Both the position numbers and the translations under genes were made by a program. 64,000 nt of DNA, from assembly GCF_000284295.1 (NCBI RefSeq), contig NC_017093.1, forward strand, positions 7,564,001-7,628,000, given 5' to 3'. The notes under the pieces were generated by a model that saw only the letters and a program-made list of their open reading frames with translations, ran no database searches and had not been told where the DNA came from. This document shows, one piece after another, positions 33,863-41,973 of the stretch (position 1 is the stretch's first letter; each line of letters starts with the position of its first letter). The stretch is from Actinoplanes missouriensis 431 (lineage in GTDB: Bacteria; Actinomycetota; Actinomycetes; Mycobacteriales; Micromonosporaceae).

Positions 33863-35207
33863 ACCCGAGCTGGGCCCCGCGCCCGGGGCAGAGAAGCACG
33901 CCCATGCCGGCTCGGCCGGCACAAACGACAAATCCGGCGAACCTCGTGCTGAGGACCGTTCGCGCGCAGGTCGGCCCGGCGCGATCGGTATGGGCGAGGG
34001 TGACGCCGGCGTGGGAGGGGGCGGCCTTCCGAGGACCTCGACCGACCGGGATGAGGATCGGCTTGCGCGGGTGGCTCTCACCTGGCTGGTGGAGCCGGGG
34101 AACCGGACCGTCTGGGGACTGGTTCAGCAGGGTGGCGCGGCGGCGACGCTGGACCTGCTGCTTCGCGGGGATCTGCCGGACGGGCGGCTTCGGGCCGCCG
34201 CCGCCGCGCGGGCTGCGGTCGGGGACGCGCGACGGTTCGCCGAGGCGGCATTGCGGCGCGGGGAGAAGCTCGGCGCCCGGGTCGTGGTGCCGTCGGATCC
34301 GGAGTGGCCGGGGCGGGTGGCGGACCTGGCGCGGCTGGAGTTGCGCACCGGCGGGCGGGTCAATCAGGACACCCGGCCACCGCTCTGCTTCTGGGTGCGT
34401 GGCGGACTGCCGCTGGACGAGGCGTTCGAGCGGTCGGTGGCGGTCGTCGGGGCGCGGGCGGCCACCGGGTACGGAACCCATGTTGCCGGCGAGATGGCGT
34501 ACGCGCTCGCGGACCGGGGCTGGACCGTGGTGTCGGGTGGCGCGTTCGGCATCGACGCGGCGGCTCATCGTGGTGCGCTGGCGGCCGGGGGCCGTACCGT
34601 CACGGTCCTCGCGTGCGGGGTGGAACGGCCCTATCCGGCCGGCAACGTGGCGTTGTTCGAGCGGATCGTGGAATGCGGGCTGATCGTGAGCGAGTGGCCG
34701 CTCGGCGCGGAGCCGCTGCGCCACCGGTTCCTGATCCGCAACCGGGTGATCGCGGCGGCGACCGCCGGGACCGTGGTGGTGGAGGCGGCGGCCCGCAGCG
34801 GCGCCACCCAGACGATGAGCCGGGTGCTGGCGCTGAGCCGGCCGGCGCTGGTGGTGCCGGGACCGGTGACCTCGGCGATGTCGGTGGGCTGCCACGCGAT
34901 CCTGCGCGGCAATCCGTACGCCCGGCTGGTCACGTCCGCCGACGACGTGCTCGAGGAGGTGGGGCGGATCGGCGAGTACCTGAGCGAGCGGCCACGCGGC
35001 CCGGATCGCCGGCGGGACGCGCTGGACGAGGAGTCGGCACTCGTCCTGGAGGCGGTGCCCCGGCGCGGGACGTCCACTCCGGAGGAGCTCGCGGCGGCCG
35101 CCGGGCTGGACCTGCGGACGGTGCTACGGCGGCTCTCGCTTCTCGAGCTGGCCGGCCTGGTGGTCCGGAGGGAGGATGGCATCGCGCTAGCCCTTGACGC
35201 GCTGTAA
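33846..35207 (+). CDS. dprA: DNA-processing protein DprA
   Basis: 453 aa. A ~60-residue Gly/Ala/Glu-rich N-terminal extension precedes the SAM-like and Rossmann domains. Core motifs: VVGARAATGYGTHVAGEMAY, VVSGGAFGIDAAAHRGAL, TVLACGVERPYPAGN, and SEWPLGAEPLRHRFLIRNR. The C-terminal winged helix (about 390-453) is present. DprA loads RecA on incoming single-stranded DNA. ATG 33846 lies inside the end of comM. Confidence 0.94.
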   Translation: MTTNPEPELGPAPGAEKHAHAGSAGTNDKSGEPRAEDRSRAGRPGAIGMGEGDAGVGGGGLPRTSTDRDEDRLARVALTWLVEPGNRTVWGLVQQGGAAATLDLLLRGDLPDGRLRAAAAARAAVGDARRFAEAALRRGEKLGARVVVPSDPEWPGRVADLARLELRTGGRVNQDTRPPLCFWVRGGLPLDEAFERSVAVVGARAATGYGTHVAGEMAYALADRGWTVVSGGAFGIDAAAHRGALAAGGRTVTVLACGVERPYPAGNVALFERIVECGLIVSEWPLGAEPLRHRFLIRNRVIAAATAGTVVVEAAARSGATQTMSRVLALSRPALVVPGPVTSAMSVGCHAILRGNPYARLVTSADDVLEEVGRIGEYLSERPRGPDRRRDALDEESALVLEAVPRRGTSTPEELAAAAGLDLRTVLRRLSLLELAGLVVRREDGIALALDAL

Positions 35208-35357
35208 AGCCCCGCAGGAGTGAATTTCCGGAGCTGTTCCGACGCTTCGCCGCACGACTTCGGCCGGCCTCGCCCCGTGCCGGCGGTCACTTCTCGACCG
35301 TACGCCGGCGGGGTGGCCGGTGGATCACACGCCGCGGAAAAGGCGGCGCGGGCGGGG

Positions 35358-35567
35358 TCAGTCCTCGGAGTCGTCCAGGTCGCGGCGATGGACCTTCATC
35401 CATGCTTCGACGTCCTCTGTCAGCCAAACCTTGCCCTGAGCGAGGTCTGCGACAGGCTTCGGAAAGTCAGCGCGACTGGTGATCTGGTAGGCCCGCTGCC
35501 GGCTGACTCCGCCCAGCCGGATGCGAATCTCGTGTGCGCCCATGAGGCGGATCGGCTTCACTCCCAC
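35358..35567 (-). CDS. Small AlpA/MerR-type HTH protein
   Basis: 69-aa DNA-binding protein: AHEIRIRLGGVSRQRAYQIT (HTH) followed by FPKPVADLAQGKVWLTEDVE, the wing, typical of AlpA/excisionase-like proteins. Starts possible at GTG 35567 and ATG 35543. It stands alone, opposite to its neighbours dprA and the proline-rich gene. Upstream (35588-35598) is GACTA-T-TAGTC, a small palindrome in an AT-rich patch that may be its operator. Such proteins occur in mobile elements but also as solitary regulators in actinobacteria; no integrase with its own att sites is seen. Confidence 0.78.
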   Translation of the reverse strand: MGVKPIRLMGAHEIRIRLGGVSRQRAYQITSRADFPKPVADLAQGKVWLTEDVEAWMKVHRRDLDDSED

Positions 35568-35587
35568 ATGATCGACCGTAGGCGCGA

Positions 35588-35598
35588 GACTATTAGTC
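35588..35598. promoter_or_regulatory. Palindrome upstream of the small HTH gene
   Basis: GACTATTAGTC: 5-nt arms with one central base, in a locally AT-rich stretch 21 nt ahead of the small HTH gene and 54 nt ahead of the proline-rich gene on the other strand. Possible operator or -10 region for either. Confidence 0.35.
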
Positions 35599-35651
35599 GA
35601 TAATCAAGTTGTTCTGAGACAGCTAGTCCCGGAGCAACCTAAAGTGGCTCC

Positions 35652-36119
35652 ATGCCTAGTCGCTTCACGCCTACCACCCCGGTGCCGGATTCTCCCAGGC
35701 ACCGCCGCGATTGGCGCACGCTCTGGCGGCGCTGCATCTGCGGCCTCCGCGCCCCGTGCATCGACGCCCGGCTGACATTACGCCCGCCGCCGCGCCCGCC
35801 CGCAGCCGCCGCGCCGCTCCCGCCCCCGCCTCCGCCTCCGGTCCCCCGGGCCGCCGCCGCACCGACTCCGCTCCCCCGGCCACGCCGTGCCACTCCACAG
35901 CAGCCGGTCCCGCCACCACCGCCTCCGCCACCACCCGACGCCCGCACCGGCGAGGACGCCGAACCGGCCGGCGGTGGCGCGGCTCCCCGGTCGCCGCGCC
36001 ACGAGTCGAACGTGGGGCGCGCCGGCCATCTGACACCGGCGCAGCGTCATCGCGCCAATCAGGGTTCGCCCGCGAAGTACCGGCGGGACATCCCAGGACA
36101 ACCCGGAGGGACGCCATGA
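35652..36119 (+). CDS. Proline-rich hypothetical protein
   Basis: 155 aa, function unknown. N-terminal ~35 residues contain a CxC-x6-C pattern (RCICGLRAPC). The middle (about 45-97) is almost only Pro, Ala and Arg with runs of seven to nine prolines. The C-terminal segment NVGRAGHLTPAQRHRANQG looks conserved and basic. Third codon positions are strongly G/C, supporting coding. Its TGA overlaps the next ATG by 4 nt, so the two small proteins are probably made together. The polyproline runs would need EF-P for efficient translation. Confidence 0.72.
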   Translation: MPSRFTPTTPVPDSPRHRRDWRTLWRRCICGLRAPCIDARLTLRPPPRPPAAAAPLPPPPPPPVPRAAAAPTPLPRPRRATPQQPVPPPPPPPPPDARTGEDAEPAGGGAAPRSPRHESNVGRAGHLTPAQRHRANQGSPAKYRRDIPGQPGGTP

Positions 36120-36364
36120 CGCCGAGCGACCACATGCACGAGCGACCACAGTGGGACTGCCGCGCCTGCGGCCTCCCCTGGCCGTGCCCGACCGCCCGCG
36201 CCGGTCTGCTGGAGGAGTACCGCGGTTTCCCGTCGCTGCTCAAGGTCTATCTGTCCACGCAGATGTACGACGCTCTGGACGACATGATGGCGGACGGCGG
36301 AGCGCCACCCGATCTCTACGACAGGTTCCTCGCGTGGGCCCGCAACCGCCCGCAAACCCCCTGA
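36116..36364 (+). CDS. Small hypothetical protein with CxxC motif
   Basis: 82 aa. WDCRACGLPWPCPTAR near the N-terminus has three cysteines that could bind zinc. The rest is helical (LLEEYRGFPSLLKVYLSTQM, DMMADGGAPPDLYDRFLAWA). GGAGG lies 6 nt upstream of ATG 36116. It overlaps the proline-rich gene. I recall similar small proteins as common in Micromonosporaceae; no function is known to me. Confidence 0.8.
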   Translation: MTPSDHMHERPQWDCRACGLPWPCPTARAGLLEEYRGFPSLLKVYLSTQMYDALDDMMADGGAPPDLYDRFLAWARNRPQTP

Positions 36365-36484
36365 CCGCCCGGAAGAAGCCCGCGCCCCCGTGGCGTGTCG
36401 GCCCGCGCTGATCCGGGGTGAGCCGTCCTTGCGCAGCGAGCCATGGGGGTGAAGCTAGGCCCGGGGTACGACGAGAATGGGCGC

Positions 36485-37420
36485 ATGCGTATCCGCCTGC
36501 TGCACGAAGCCCTCCCGCCGCAGCTGCGCGAGGCGGTGGACGACTTCGGGCACCACCTGGCCGGCGTGGAGAACCGTTCCGAGCACACCGTGCGCGCCTA
36601 TCTCGGCGACGTCGTCTCGCTGCTCGATCACGCCGTGCGCGAGGGCCGGACCACGCTCGCCGAGCTCGACATCACGGTGCTCCGTGGCTGGCTGGCGGCT
36701 CGATGGGGCAGTGGCGCCGCCCGTACCTCGCAGGCGCGCCGGGCAGCGGCGGCACGCGCGTTCACCGGCTGGGCCCACCGCAGCGGCCGCGCCCCCGCCG
36801 ACCCGGGCACCCAGCTCGCCAGCCCGCGCGCCCACCGGGACCTGCCCTCGGTGCTCCGCGCCGACCAGGCCGAGGCGCTGATGAGCCCGCCCCCGAGAAA
36901 TCCGGCGAAGCCCGGTCCCGAGGAGGTACGCGACCGAGCCGTCCTCGAACTCCTCTACGCCACCGGCATCCGGGTCTCCGAGCTCTGCGGCCTGGACCGC
37001 GCCGACGTCGACCACGGAAGGCAGGTCGTCCGCGTCTTCGGCAAGGGCGCCAAGGAACGGGCCGTCCCCTACGGGCATCCGGCCCGGGACGCGCTCGACG
37101 AGTGGCTGCGGGCGGGCCGGCCGGAACTCGCCGGACGACAGAGCCGGGACGCCCTCTTCCTCGGTGTGAAGGGCGGCCGCCTGCAGCCGACGGTGGTGCG
37201 CCGGATCGTGGCCGACGCGGCACGGTCGGCCGGCCTGCCGCACACCAGTCCGCACGATCTGCGGCACTCGGCCGCCACCCACCTGCTGGACGGCGGCGCG
37301 GACCTGCGCGCGGTGCAGGAGCTGCTCGGCCACAGCTCACTGTCGAGCACACAGATCTACACCCATGTGTCGACCGAGCGTCTGCGCGCGGCGTTCAAAC
37401 AGGCACACCCGCGCGCCTGA
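36485..37420 (+). CDS. xerC: Tyrosine recombinase XerC
   Basis: 311 aa. Site-specific recombinase resolving chromosome dimers at dif with XerD. The N-terminal SAM-like core-binding domain (about 15-100) is followed by the catalytic domain with the full set Arg163 (TGIRVSE), His257 and Arg260 (SPHDLRHSA), His283 (LLGHSSLSSTQ) and the nucleophile Tyr292 (IYTHVS). ATG 36485; the upstream part of the frame does not resemble Xer proteins. The size and position near dprA suit the housekeeping enzyme rather than an element integrase. Confidence 0.9.
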   Translation: MRIRLLHEALPPQLREAVDDFGHHLAGVENRSEHTVRAYLGDVVSLLDHAVREGRTTLAELDITVLRGWLAARWGSGAARTSQARRAAAARAFTGWAHRSGRAPADPGTQLASPRAHRDLPSVLRADQAEALMSPPPRNPAKPGPEEVRDRAVLELLYATGIRVSELCGLDRADVDHGRQVVRVFGKGAKERAVPYGHPARDALDEWLRAGRPELAGRQSRDALFLGVKGGRLQPTVVRRIVADAARSAGLPHTSPHDLRHSAATHLLDGGADLRAVQELLGHSSLSSTQIYTHVSTERLRAAFKQAHPRA

Positions 37421-37437
37421 GGACGTACGATCCGTTC

Positions 37438-38625
37438 ATGAGCGCCGATGATCCGCCCCGGTCCATTCCGGGCGCTCGCTTGATGTTCTCGCTGGACCCG
37501 TCGGTGTCCTATCTGAACCACGGCTCGTTCGGCGCCGTCCCGATCACCGTGCAGCGCGCCCAGCAACGGCTGCGCGACGAGATGGAGGCGAACCCGCTCC
37601 GGTTCTACGGCACCGGCCTGCTCGACCGGGTGGTCCACACCCGACGGCATCTGGCCGCCTTCCTCGGCGCCGACCCGGACGGCAGCGCGCTGATGCCGAA
37701 CACCACCGCCGCGATCTCACTGGTCCTGCAGTCGGTCCGCTTCGAGCCGGCCGAGGAGGTGCTGCTCACCGATCACGGGTACGGGTCGGTGGCGCTGGCG
37801 GTCCGGCGGGAGTGCCGGCGCACAGGTGCCACCGCGCGCACCGTGGCGATTCCGCTCGGCGCCACGAACGCCGAGGTGGTGAGCCGGATCCGGTCCGCTC
37901 TGCGGCCCGGCCGGACCCGCCTGCTGGTGGTCGATCAGATCGCTTCGGCGACAGCCACCACCTTTCCGGTACGGGACATCGTGGCGGCCGCCCGCGAACA
38001 TGACATCCCGGTGCTAGTCGACGCAGCGCACGTGCCCGGGATGCTGCCCGTCGACGTCGCCGCGATCGGGGCCGACTTCTGGGTGGGCAACCTGCACAAG
38101 TGGGGCTGGGCGCCGCGCGGGACGGCCCTGCTGAGCGTCTCAGCGCCGTGGCGGCGGCGGATCGATCCGCTGGTGGTCTCCTGGGAGCAGGAACAGGGTT
38201 ATCCGCTCTCCGTCGAATTCCAGGGGACGATCGACTACACGCCGTGGCTGGCGGCGCCCACGGGCGTCTTCACGCTCCGGACACTCGGATGGGAGTCGGT
38301 CCGGGAGCACAATGCGGCTCTGGCCGCGTACGGGCAGAGGGTCGTCGGTGCGGCCCTCGGCCTCGCGCCCTCCGATTTGCCGGTCCCCGGCGGACCGGGG
38401 ATCGCGATGCGGGTGGTGCCGCTGCCCGCGGGACTCGCGACGACCACGCCGGAGGCGATCGCCCTGCGCCAGCGGATCTCGGACAAACTGGCGACGGAGA
38501 CCGCGATCAACGCGTGGGGCGGTCGTGGGTTGCTGCGGCTGAGCGCGCAGGTCTACAACCGCCCGGAGGAGTACCTCCATCTGGCCGAGCATCTCCCCGC
38601 CCTGCTGGCCGAACACCAGCGCTAG
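37438..38625 (+). CDS. Class V aminotransferase (isopenicillin N epimerase/cysteine desulfurase-like)
   Basis: 395-aa PLP enzyme. Family marks: YLNHGSFGAVPITVQRAQQR at the start, PNTTAAISLVLQSV, VDAAHVPGMLPVDVAAIGAD, and the PLP-binding Lys221 in GNLHKWGWAPRG. It groups with isopenicillin N epimerase-like proteins of unknown substrate; no beta-lactam genes are near. ATG 37438, 17 nt after xerC. The frame is open upstream through xerC but that is not a fusion. Confidence 0.88.
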   Translation: MSADDPPRSIPGARLMFSLDPSVSYLNHGSFGAVPITVQRAQQRLRDEMEANPLRFYGTGLLDRVVHTRRHLAAFLGADPDGSALMPNTTAAISLVLQSVRFEPAEEVLLTDHGYGSVALAVRRECRRTGATARTVAIPLGATNAEVVSRIRSALRPGRTRLLVVDQIASATATTFPVRDIVAAAREHDIPVLVDAAHVPGMLPVDVAAIGADFWVGNLHKWGWAPRGTALLSVSAPWRRRIDPLVVSWEQEQGYPLSVEFQGTIDYTPWLAAPTGVFTLRTLGWESVREHNAALAAYGQRVVGAALGLAPSDLPVPGGPGIAMRVVPLPAGLATTTPEAIALRQRISDKLATETAINAWGGRGLLRLSAQVYNRPEEYLHLAEHLPALLAEHQR

Positions 38626-38666
38626 CGCGCCCGCCCGGCCCGGCCCGGGGCAGCCGGTATCGGCGG

Positions 38667-38814
38667 CAGCACGACGGCCGGACGACCGCGATGGCATCAC
38701 CGGCAACGCGACAGCCGAACGGCCGGGATGGCATCACCGGCAACGCGACAGCCGGACGACCGCGATGGCATCACCGGCAGCGCGACGGCCGAACGACCGG
38801 GGTGGCATCGGCGG
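38667..38814. repeat. Four tandem copies of a 37-bp repeat
   Basis: Units at 38667-38703, 38704-38740, 38741-38777 and 38778-38814 share the pattern CARCRCGACRGCCGRACGRC followed by CGSGRTGGCATCRSCGG. Copies 2 and 3 differ at only three positions. The unit is not a multiple of three and lies in the 210-nt space between the convergent aminotransferase and M23 peptidase genes. No spacers, so not CRISPR. Confidence 0.9.
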
Positions 38815-38835
38815 CAGGCGGGCGGACGGCCGGGT

Positions 38836-39492
38836 TCAGAGGGGCAGGAGCCGGACCCGGCCGAGGCCGAGCAGGGCGAGCGGGTCGAGGTAGTCGCCGC
38901 CGCGGCGCAGGCCCCAATGCAGGCAGACCGGCTCGGGGCAGCCAGGGTGACCGATTTCGATCGTGCCGAGCGGATCACCGGCCGCGACCCGGTCGCCGGC
39001 TGAGACGGTAGCGGTGACCGGCTCGTAGGTGGTGCGCAGGCCGCCCGCGTGCGCCACGCTGACCACCCCGCGCCCGGCCACCCGGCCCGCGAAGACGACC
39101 ACGCCGGGGCCTGCTGAGCGGATCGTGGCGCCCGGCGACGCTCCGAGATCGACGCCGCGGTGGCCGGGGAGCCAGCGCTCCGGCGGCGGGTCGAAGCGCC
39201 GCAGCACGCTCGGCGGCGCCAGCGGCCACCGATAGGCGGCCGCTCGCAGGCGAGCCACCGGGCCGAGGCCGACGGCCGGACGCCGACCCGCGACCGGATG
39301 CACAAGGCCGACCGGATGCACCAGGACGACCGGATCAGGCACGGCGGCCCGATGCGCTGAGGCGACCGGATGCGACGAGACGATCTGACGCGACGAGACG
39401 ACCGGATCAGGCGAGGCGGCCGGACGCTCGGGAGCGACCGCACGCGCCGGCCCGAGCGGCAGCATCAGCAGAACAGCGAGGAGAAGCGCCAT
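38836..39492 (-). CDS. Secreted M23-family (LytM) peptidase
   Basis: 218 aa. A signal peptide (ALLLAVLLMLPLGPARAVA) is followed by ~70 low-complexity residues rich in Val, His, Pro and Ala. The M23 domain (about 88-218) has GHRGVDLGASPGATI and LHWGLRRGG, supplying the zinc ligands. It would cut peptidoglycan cross-bridges outside the cell or serve as a LytM regulator. The low-complexity stretch is encoded by short DNA repeats (39292-39345). Just downstream is the 37-bp tandem repeat. Confidence 0.88.
   Translation of the reverse strand: MALLLAVLLMLPLGPARAVAPERPAASPDPVVSSRQIVSSHPVASAHRAAVPDPVVLVHPVGLVHPVAGRRPAVGLGPVARLRAAAYRWPLAPPSVLRRFDPPPERWLPGHRGVDLGASPGATIRSAGPGVVVFAGRVAGRGVVSVAHAGGLRTTYEPVTATVSAGDRVAAGDPLGTIEIGHPGCPEPVCLHWGLRRGGDYLDPLALLGLGRVRLLPL
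39292..39345 (-). repeat. 18-bp coding repeat in the M23 peptidase gene
   Basis: GACCGGATGCACAAGGCC, GACCGGATGCACCAGGAC and a shortened third copy lie in tandem (+ strand text). They code for the Val/His/Pro-rich spacer between signal peptide and catalytic domain, in frame. Confidence 0.65.
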
Positions 39493-39564
39493 GCCGGCCA
39501 GCGTGCCCGGCTGCCACCCCGCCCGCGACCGGCCCTGTGGACGGGCCGGCGCTGTGGAAAACCG

Positions 39565-39888
39565 CTATCCGCCGAAACCGGCGTCGTCCGGCAGCGAGAT
39601 GTCCGGCTTCTCCAGCTCCTCGACGTTCACGTCCTTGAACGTCATCACCCGCACGTTCTTCACGAAACGGGCCGGACGGTACATGTCCCAGACCCAGGCG
39701 TCGTGCATCTCGACCTCGAAATACACCTCGCCGTCGGAGTTGCGCACGTGCAGGTCGACCTGGTTGGCCAGGTAGAACCGGCGCTCGGTCTCCACCACGT
39801 AGGAGAACTGGCGGACGATGTCGCGGTACTCCCGGTAGAGCTGCAGCTCCATCTCGGTCTCGTACTTCTCGAGATCCTCTGCGCTCAT
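39565..39888 (-). CDS. DUF2469 family protein
   Basis: 107 aa, typical for this actinobacterial family: MSAEDLEKYETEMELQLYRE, RQFSYVVETERRFYLANQVD, YFEVEMHDAWVWDMYRPARF. Function unknown. ATG 39888 with GGAGG 10 nt upstream. It follows rnhB, the usual neighbour. Confidence 0.92.
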   Translation of the reverse strand: MSAEDLEKYETEMELQLYREYRDIVRQFSYVVETERRFYLANQVDLHVRNSDGEVYFEVEMHDAWVWDMYRPARFVKNVRVMTFKDVNVEELEKPDISLPDDAGFGG

Positions 39889-39910
39889 CGTTTCTCGCCC
39901 TCCATGGCCC

Positions 39911-40756
39911 TTATCTTCCCCCACCGACGCCGGTGGCTGAGGCTTGTCCGCCCGACGCCACGCCGACGGTACCCTCAGCCGCTTCCGGAAGCAGCAGCGG
40001 CTCGGTAACGGCTGCGTCGAAATTGGCGGCCGTGCTCGCGTCAGCGGTGTCGAAGAGCGTCGCCGCGGCCGGTCCGGCGGGACGGCGCGCGCGGGGCGGC
40101 CGGTTGCCGCGCCCGGATGCGGCGGCCACATTGACGTACGAGAACCGGTGCTCCGCGCACGGCCCGTGCTCGCGCAGCGCGGCGGTGTGGTCGTCGGTGA
40201 TGTAGCCCTTGTGCACGGCGAAACCGTACGCCGGGTACCTGTCGTGCAGCTCCACCATCAGGCGGTCCCGGGTGACCTTGGCGAGCACGCTGGCCGCCGC
40301 GACGCAGGCGGCGACCCGGTCGCCTTTCCACACCGCGAGGCCCGGCCCGCCGAGGCCGTCCACCGGGAAGCCGTCGGTCAGAACGTAATCCGGGCGGACC
40401 GTCAGCGACGCGAGCGCGCGGCGCATCGCGGCCAGGTTGCAGACGTGCAGCCCACGCGCGTCGACCTCGGTCGGCGGGATGATCATCACGGACCAGGCGA
40501 GCGCGCGCGCCACCACCTGGTCGTAGACCCTCTCCCGGGCGGCGGCGGTGAGCAGTTTCGAATCGGCCAGCTCGGGGATCTCGCCACGCTTGCCCTCGGG
40601 CAGGATCGCGGCGGCCGCCACGAGCGGACCGGCGCAGGCGCCCCGGCCGGCCTCGTCGGCGCCGGCCACGTGCCGGAAGCCGCGGCGCTGCAGCGCCTGC
40701 TCGAGCGCGTAGAGCCCGGCCTCACGCCGGATCACCGTGCGCGGAGGAGCCAGCAT
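39911..40756 (-). CDS. rnhB: Ribonuclease HII
   Basis: 281 aa. Removes ribonucleotides from DNA. Active-site opening GADEAGRGACAGPLVAAA (Asp34, Glu35) and later D in TDGFPVDGL; the helix-hairpin HKGYITDDH is normal. The last ~60 residues are an Ala/Gly-rich extension beyond the usual end. ATG 40756 shares one base with the Nudix stop (TGATG); a TTG one codon upstream is possible. Confidence 0.95.
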   Translation of the reverse strand: MLAPPRTVIRREAGLYALEQALQRRGFRHVAGADEAGRGACAGPLVAAAAILPEGKRGEIPELADSKLLTAAARERVYDQVVARALAWSVMIIPPTEVDARGLHVCNLAAMRRALASLTVRPDYVLTDGFPVDGLGGPGLAVWKGDRVAACVAAASVLAKVTRDRLMVELHDRYPAYGFAVHKGYITDDHTAALREHGPCAEHRFSYVNVAAASGRGNRPPRARRPAGPAAATLFDTADASTAANFDAAVTEPLLLPEAAEGTVGVASGGQASATGVGGGR

Positions 40757-41268
40757 CAAGAATCCTTCCCGGCGGCGTCACCAGCGACATCAGCGGCAGC
40801 GCCCGAAGCGCCGGCGGCGCCCGAAGCGGCAGCGCGCACGAGGCCGGCCAGGCCGACCGGGAAGATCTGCTCGCTGCTCGCCTCGATCTCGGCAGTCGAC
40901 CACCAGCGGTGCTCGGTGATGGTGAGCTGCTCGGTCACGTCCATCCCGGCCGTGTCGACCTGCCACTCGGCCACCCGCAGGACGAAGAACTCCTGATCCT
41001 GCCGGTACTGACTGCCGTCGAACTCGAACTCGGTGACCTCGCTCCAGACCGGCTCGCCGAGGTCGCCGGCCGCCGCGCGCAACCCGGTCTCCTCGAAGAG
41101 CTCGCGGGCCGCCGCCTCAGCGACCGTCTCGCCGGGCTCCAGGCCCCCACCGGGAGTGAACCACCAGTGCAGGCCGGGACGGGCCGGGTCGCCGCCGTGC
41201 AGCAGCAGAACACGCCCCGCCCGGTCGAGCAGCAGGACGCGCCCGGCACGGCGGTCGATCACGGTCAC
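40756..41268 (-). CDS. Nudix hydrolase
   Basis: 170 aa. The Nudix box GGGLEPGETVAEAAARELFE followed by ETGL (41-63) is complete (G-x5-E-x7-R-E-U-x-E-E-x-G-U). Substrate unknown; could be a housecleaning pyrophosphatase. GTG start. A TANNNT (TAGGCT, 41276-41281) lies 7 nt upstream with no ribosome site between, suggesting a leaderless transcript and its own promoter ahead of rnhB. Confidence 0.9.
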   Translation of the reverse strand: MTVIDRRAGRVLLLDRAGRVLLLHGGDPARPGLHWWFTPGGGLEPGETVAEAAARELFEETGLRAAAGDLGEPVWSEVTEFEFDGSQYRQDQEFFVLRVAEWQVDTAGMDVTEQLTITEHRWWSTAEIEASSEQIFPVGLAGLVRAAASGAAGASGAAADVAGDAAGKDS

Positions 41269-41275
41269 GGAACCA

Positions 41276-41281
41276 AGCCTA
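41276..41281 (-). promoter_or_regulatory. Likely -10 box of a leaderless Nudix-rnhB transcript
   Basis: TAGGCT on the minus strand, 7 nt before the GTG start of the Nudix gene. Confidence 0.4.
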
Positions 41282-41310
41282 TTGCGCTCCGGGGCACCTC
41301 GGCGAATCGG

Positions 41311-41973
41311 TCACTTGCCGGCGGCGTTCGGAATCGCGTCGTACTCGTCCGGCACGGAGAGCCAGGTGGCCCGCCCGGCCGGCCAGAAGATGGTGAACGC
41401 GCGGCCGACCACCGAGTCGATCGGCACCGTCGCGTCCTGCAGCTTGCCGGCCTCATCGGTCGCGGTGCTCTGCTCGTAGTGCTCCAGGGAGTCGCCGGAC
41501 GCCTCGCGGTGGTCGCCCATCACCCAGAGCCGGCCCGCCGGGACGGTGATGTCGAAGTTCTGATCGGCGACCTGGTTGCGGGTGCCGTCGGACTCGGTGT
41601 AGATGTACGGCTCGTCGAGCGAGACGCCGTTGATCATCAGGCGCTGCTCGTTGTCGCAGCAGACGACGTTGTCGCCGGGGGTGCCGATGACCCGCTTGAT
41701 GAAGTCCTCGCCCTCGGTGCCGGACTGCCACTCGGTGGGCGCCTTGAAGACGAGGATCTCGCCGCGGCGCGGGTCGCGGAAGTCGTAGACGAGCTTGTTG
41801 ACCAGGACCCGGTCCCACACGTTGAGGGTGTGCTCCATCGACGGGGACGGGATGTAGAACGTCTGCAGGACGAAGGCGCGCACCAGGACCGCGACGAGGA
41901 TCGCCACACCCAGCAGAATGGGGAGTTCGCGCCAGAACGAGCCGCGGCGCTTTTCGGTCTGCTCGTCAATCAC
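41311..41973 (-). CDS. lepB: Signal peptidase I (second copy)
   Basis: 220 aa. One N-terminal membrane anchor (about 16-37), catalytic Ser45 in IPSPSMEHTL, catalytic Lys93 in FIKRVIGTPGD, and box E GDHREASGDSLEH. It cleaves Sec/Tat signal peptides on the outer face of the membrane. The start overlaps the upstream lepB paralogue by 4 nt. Confidence 0.94.
   Translation of the reverse strand: MIDEQTEKRRGSFWRELPILLGVAILVAVLVRAFVLQTFYIPSPSMEHTLNVWDRVLVNKLVYDFRDPRRGEILVFKAPTEWQSGTEGEDFIKRVIGTPGDNVVCCDNEQRLMINGVSLDEPYIYTESDGTRNQVADQNFDITVPAGRLWVMGDHREASGDSLEHYEQSTATDEAGKLQDATVPIDSVVGRAFTIFWPAGRATWLSVPDEYDAIPNAAGK

Noticed and set aside
36485..37420. Integrase of a genomic island
   Set aside because: Length, sequence and setting fit housekeeping XerC; no tRNA, att repeats or element genes nearby.
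36418..38625. Apparent fusion of a 340-residue N-terminus to the class V aminotransferase
   Set aside because: The upstream part is xerC read in another frame; the aminotransferase begins normally at 37438.
38667..38814. CRISPR array at the 37-bp repeats (and at 59051-59140)
   Set aside because: Units are directly adjacent with no spacers and no cas genes are present.
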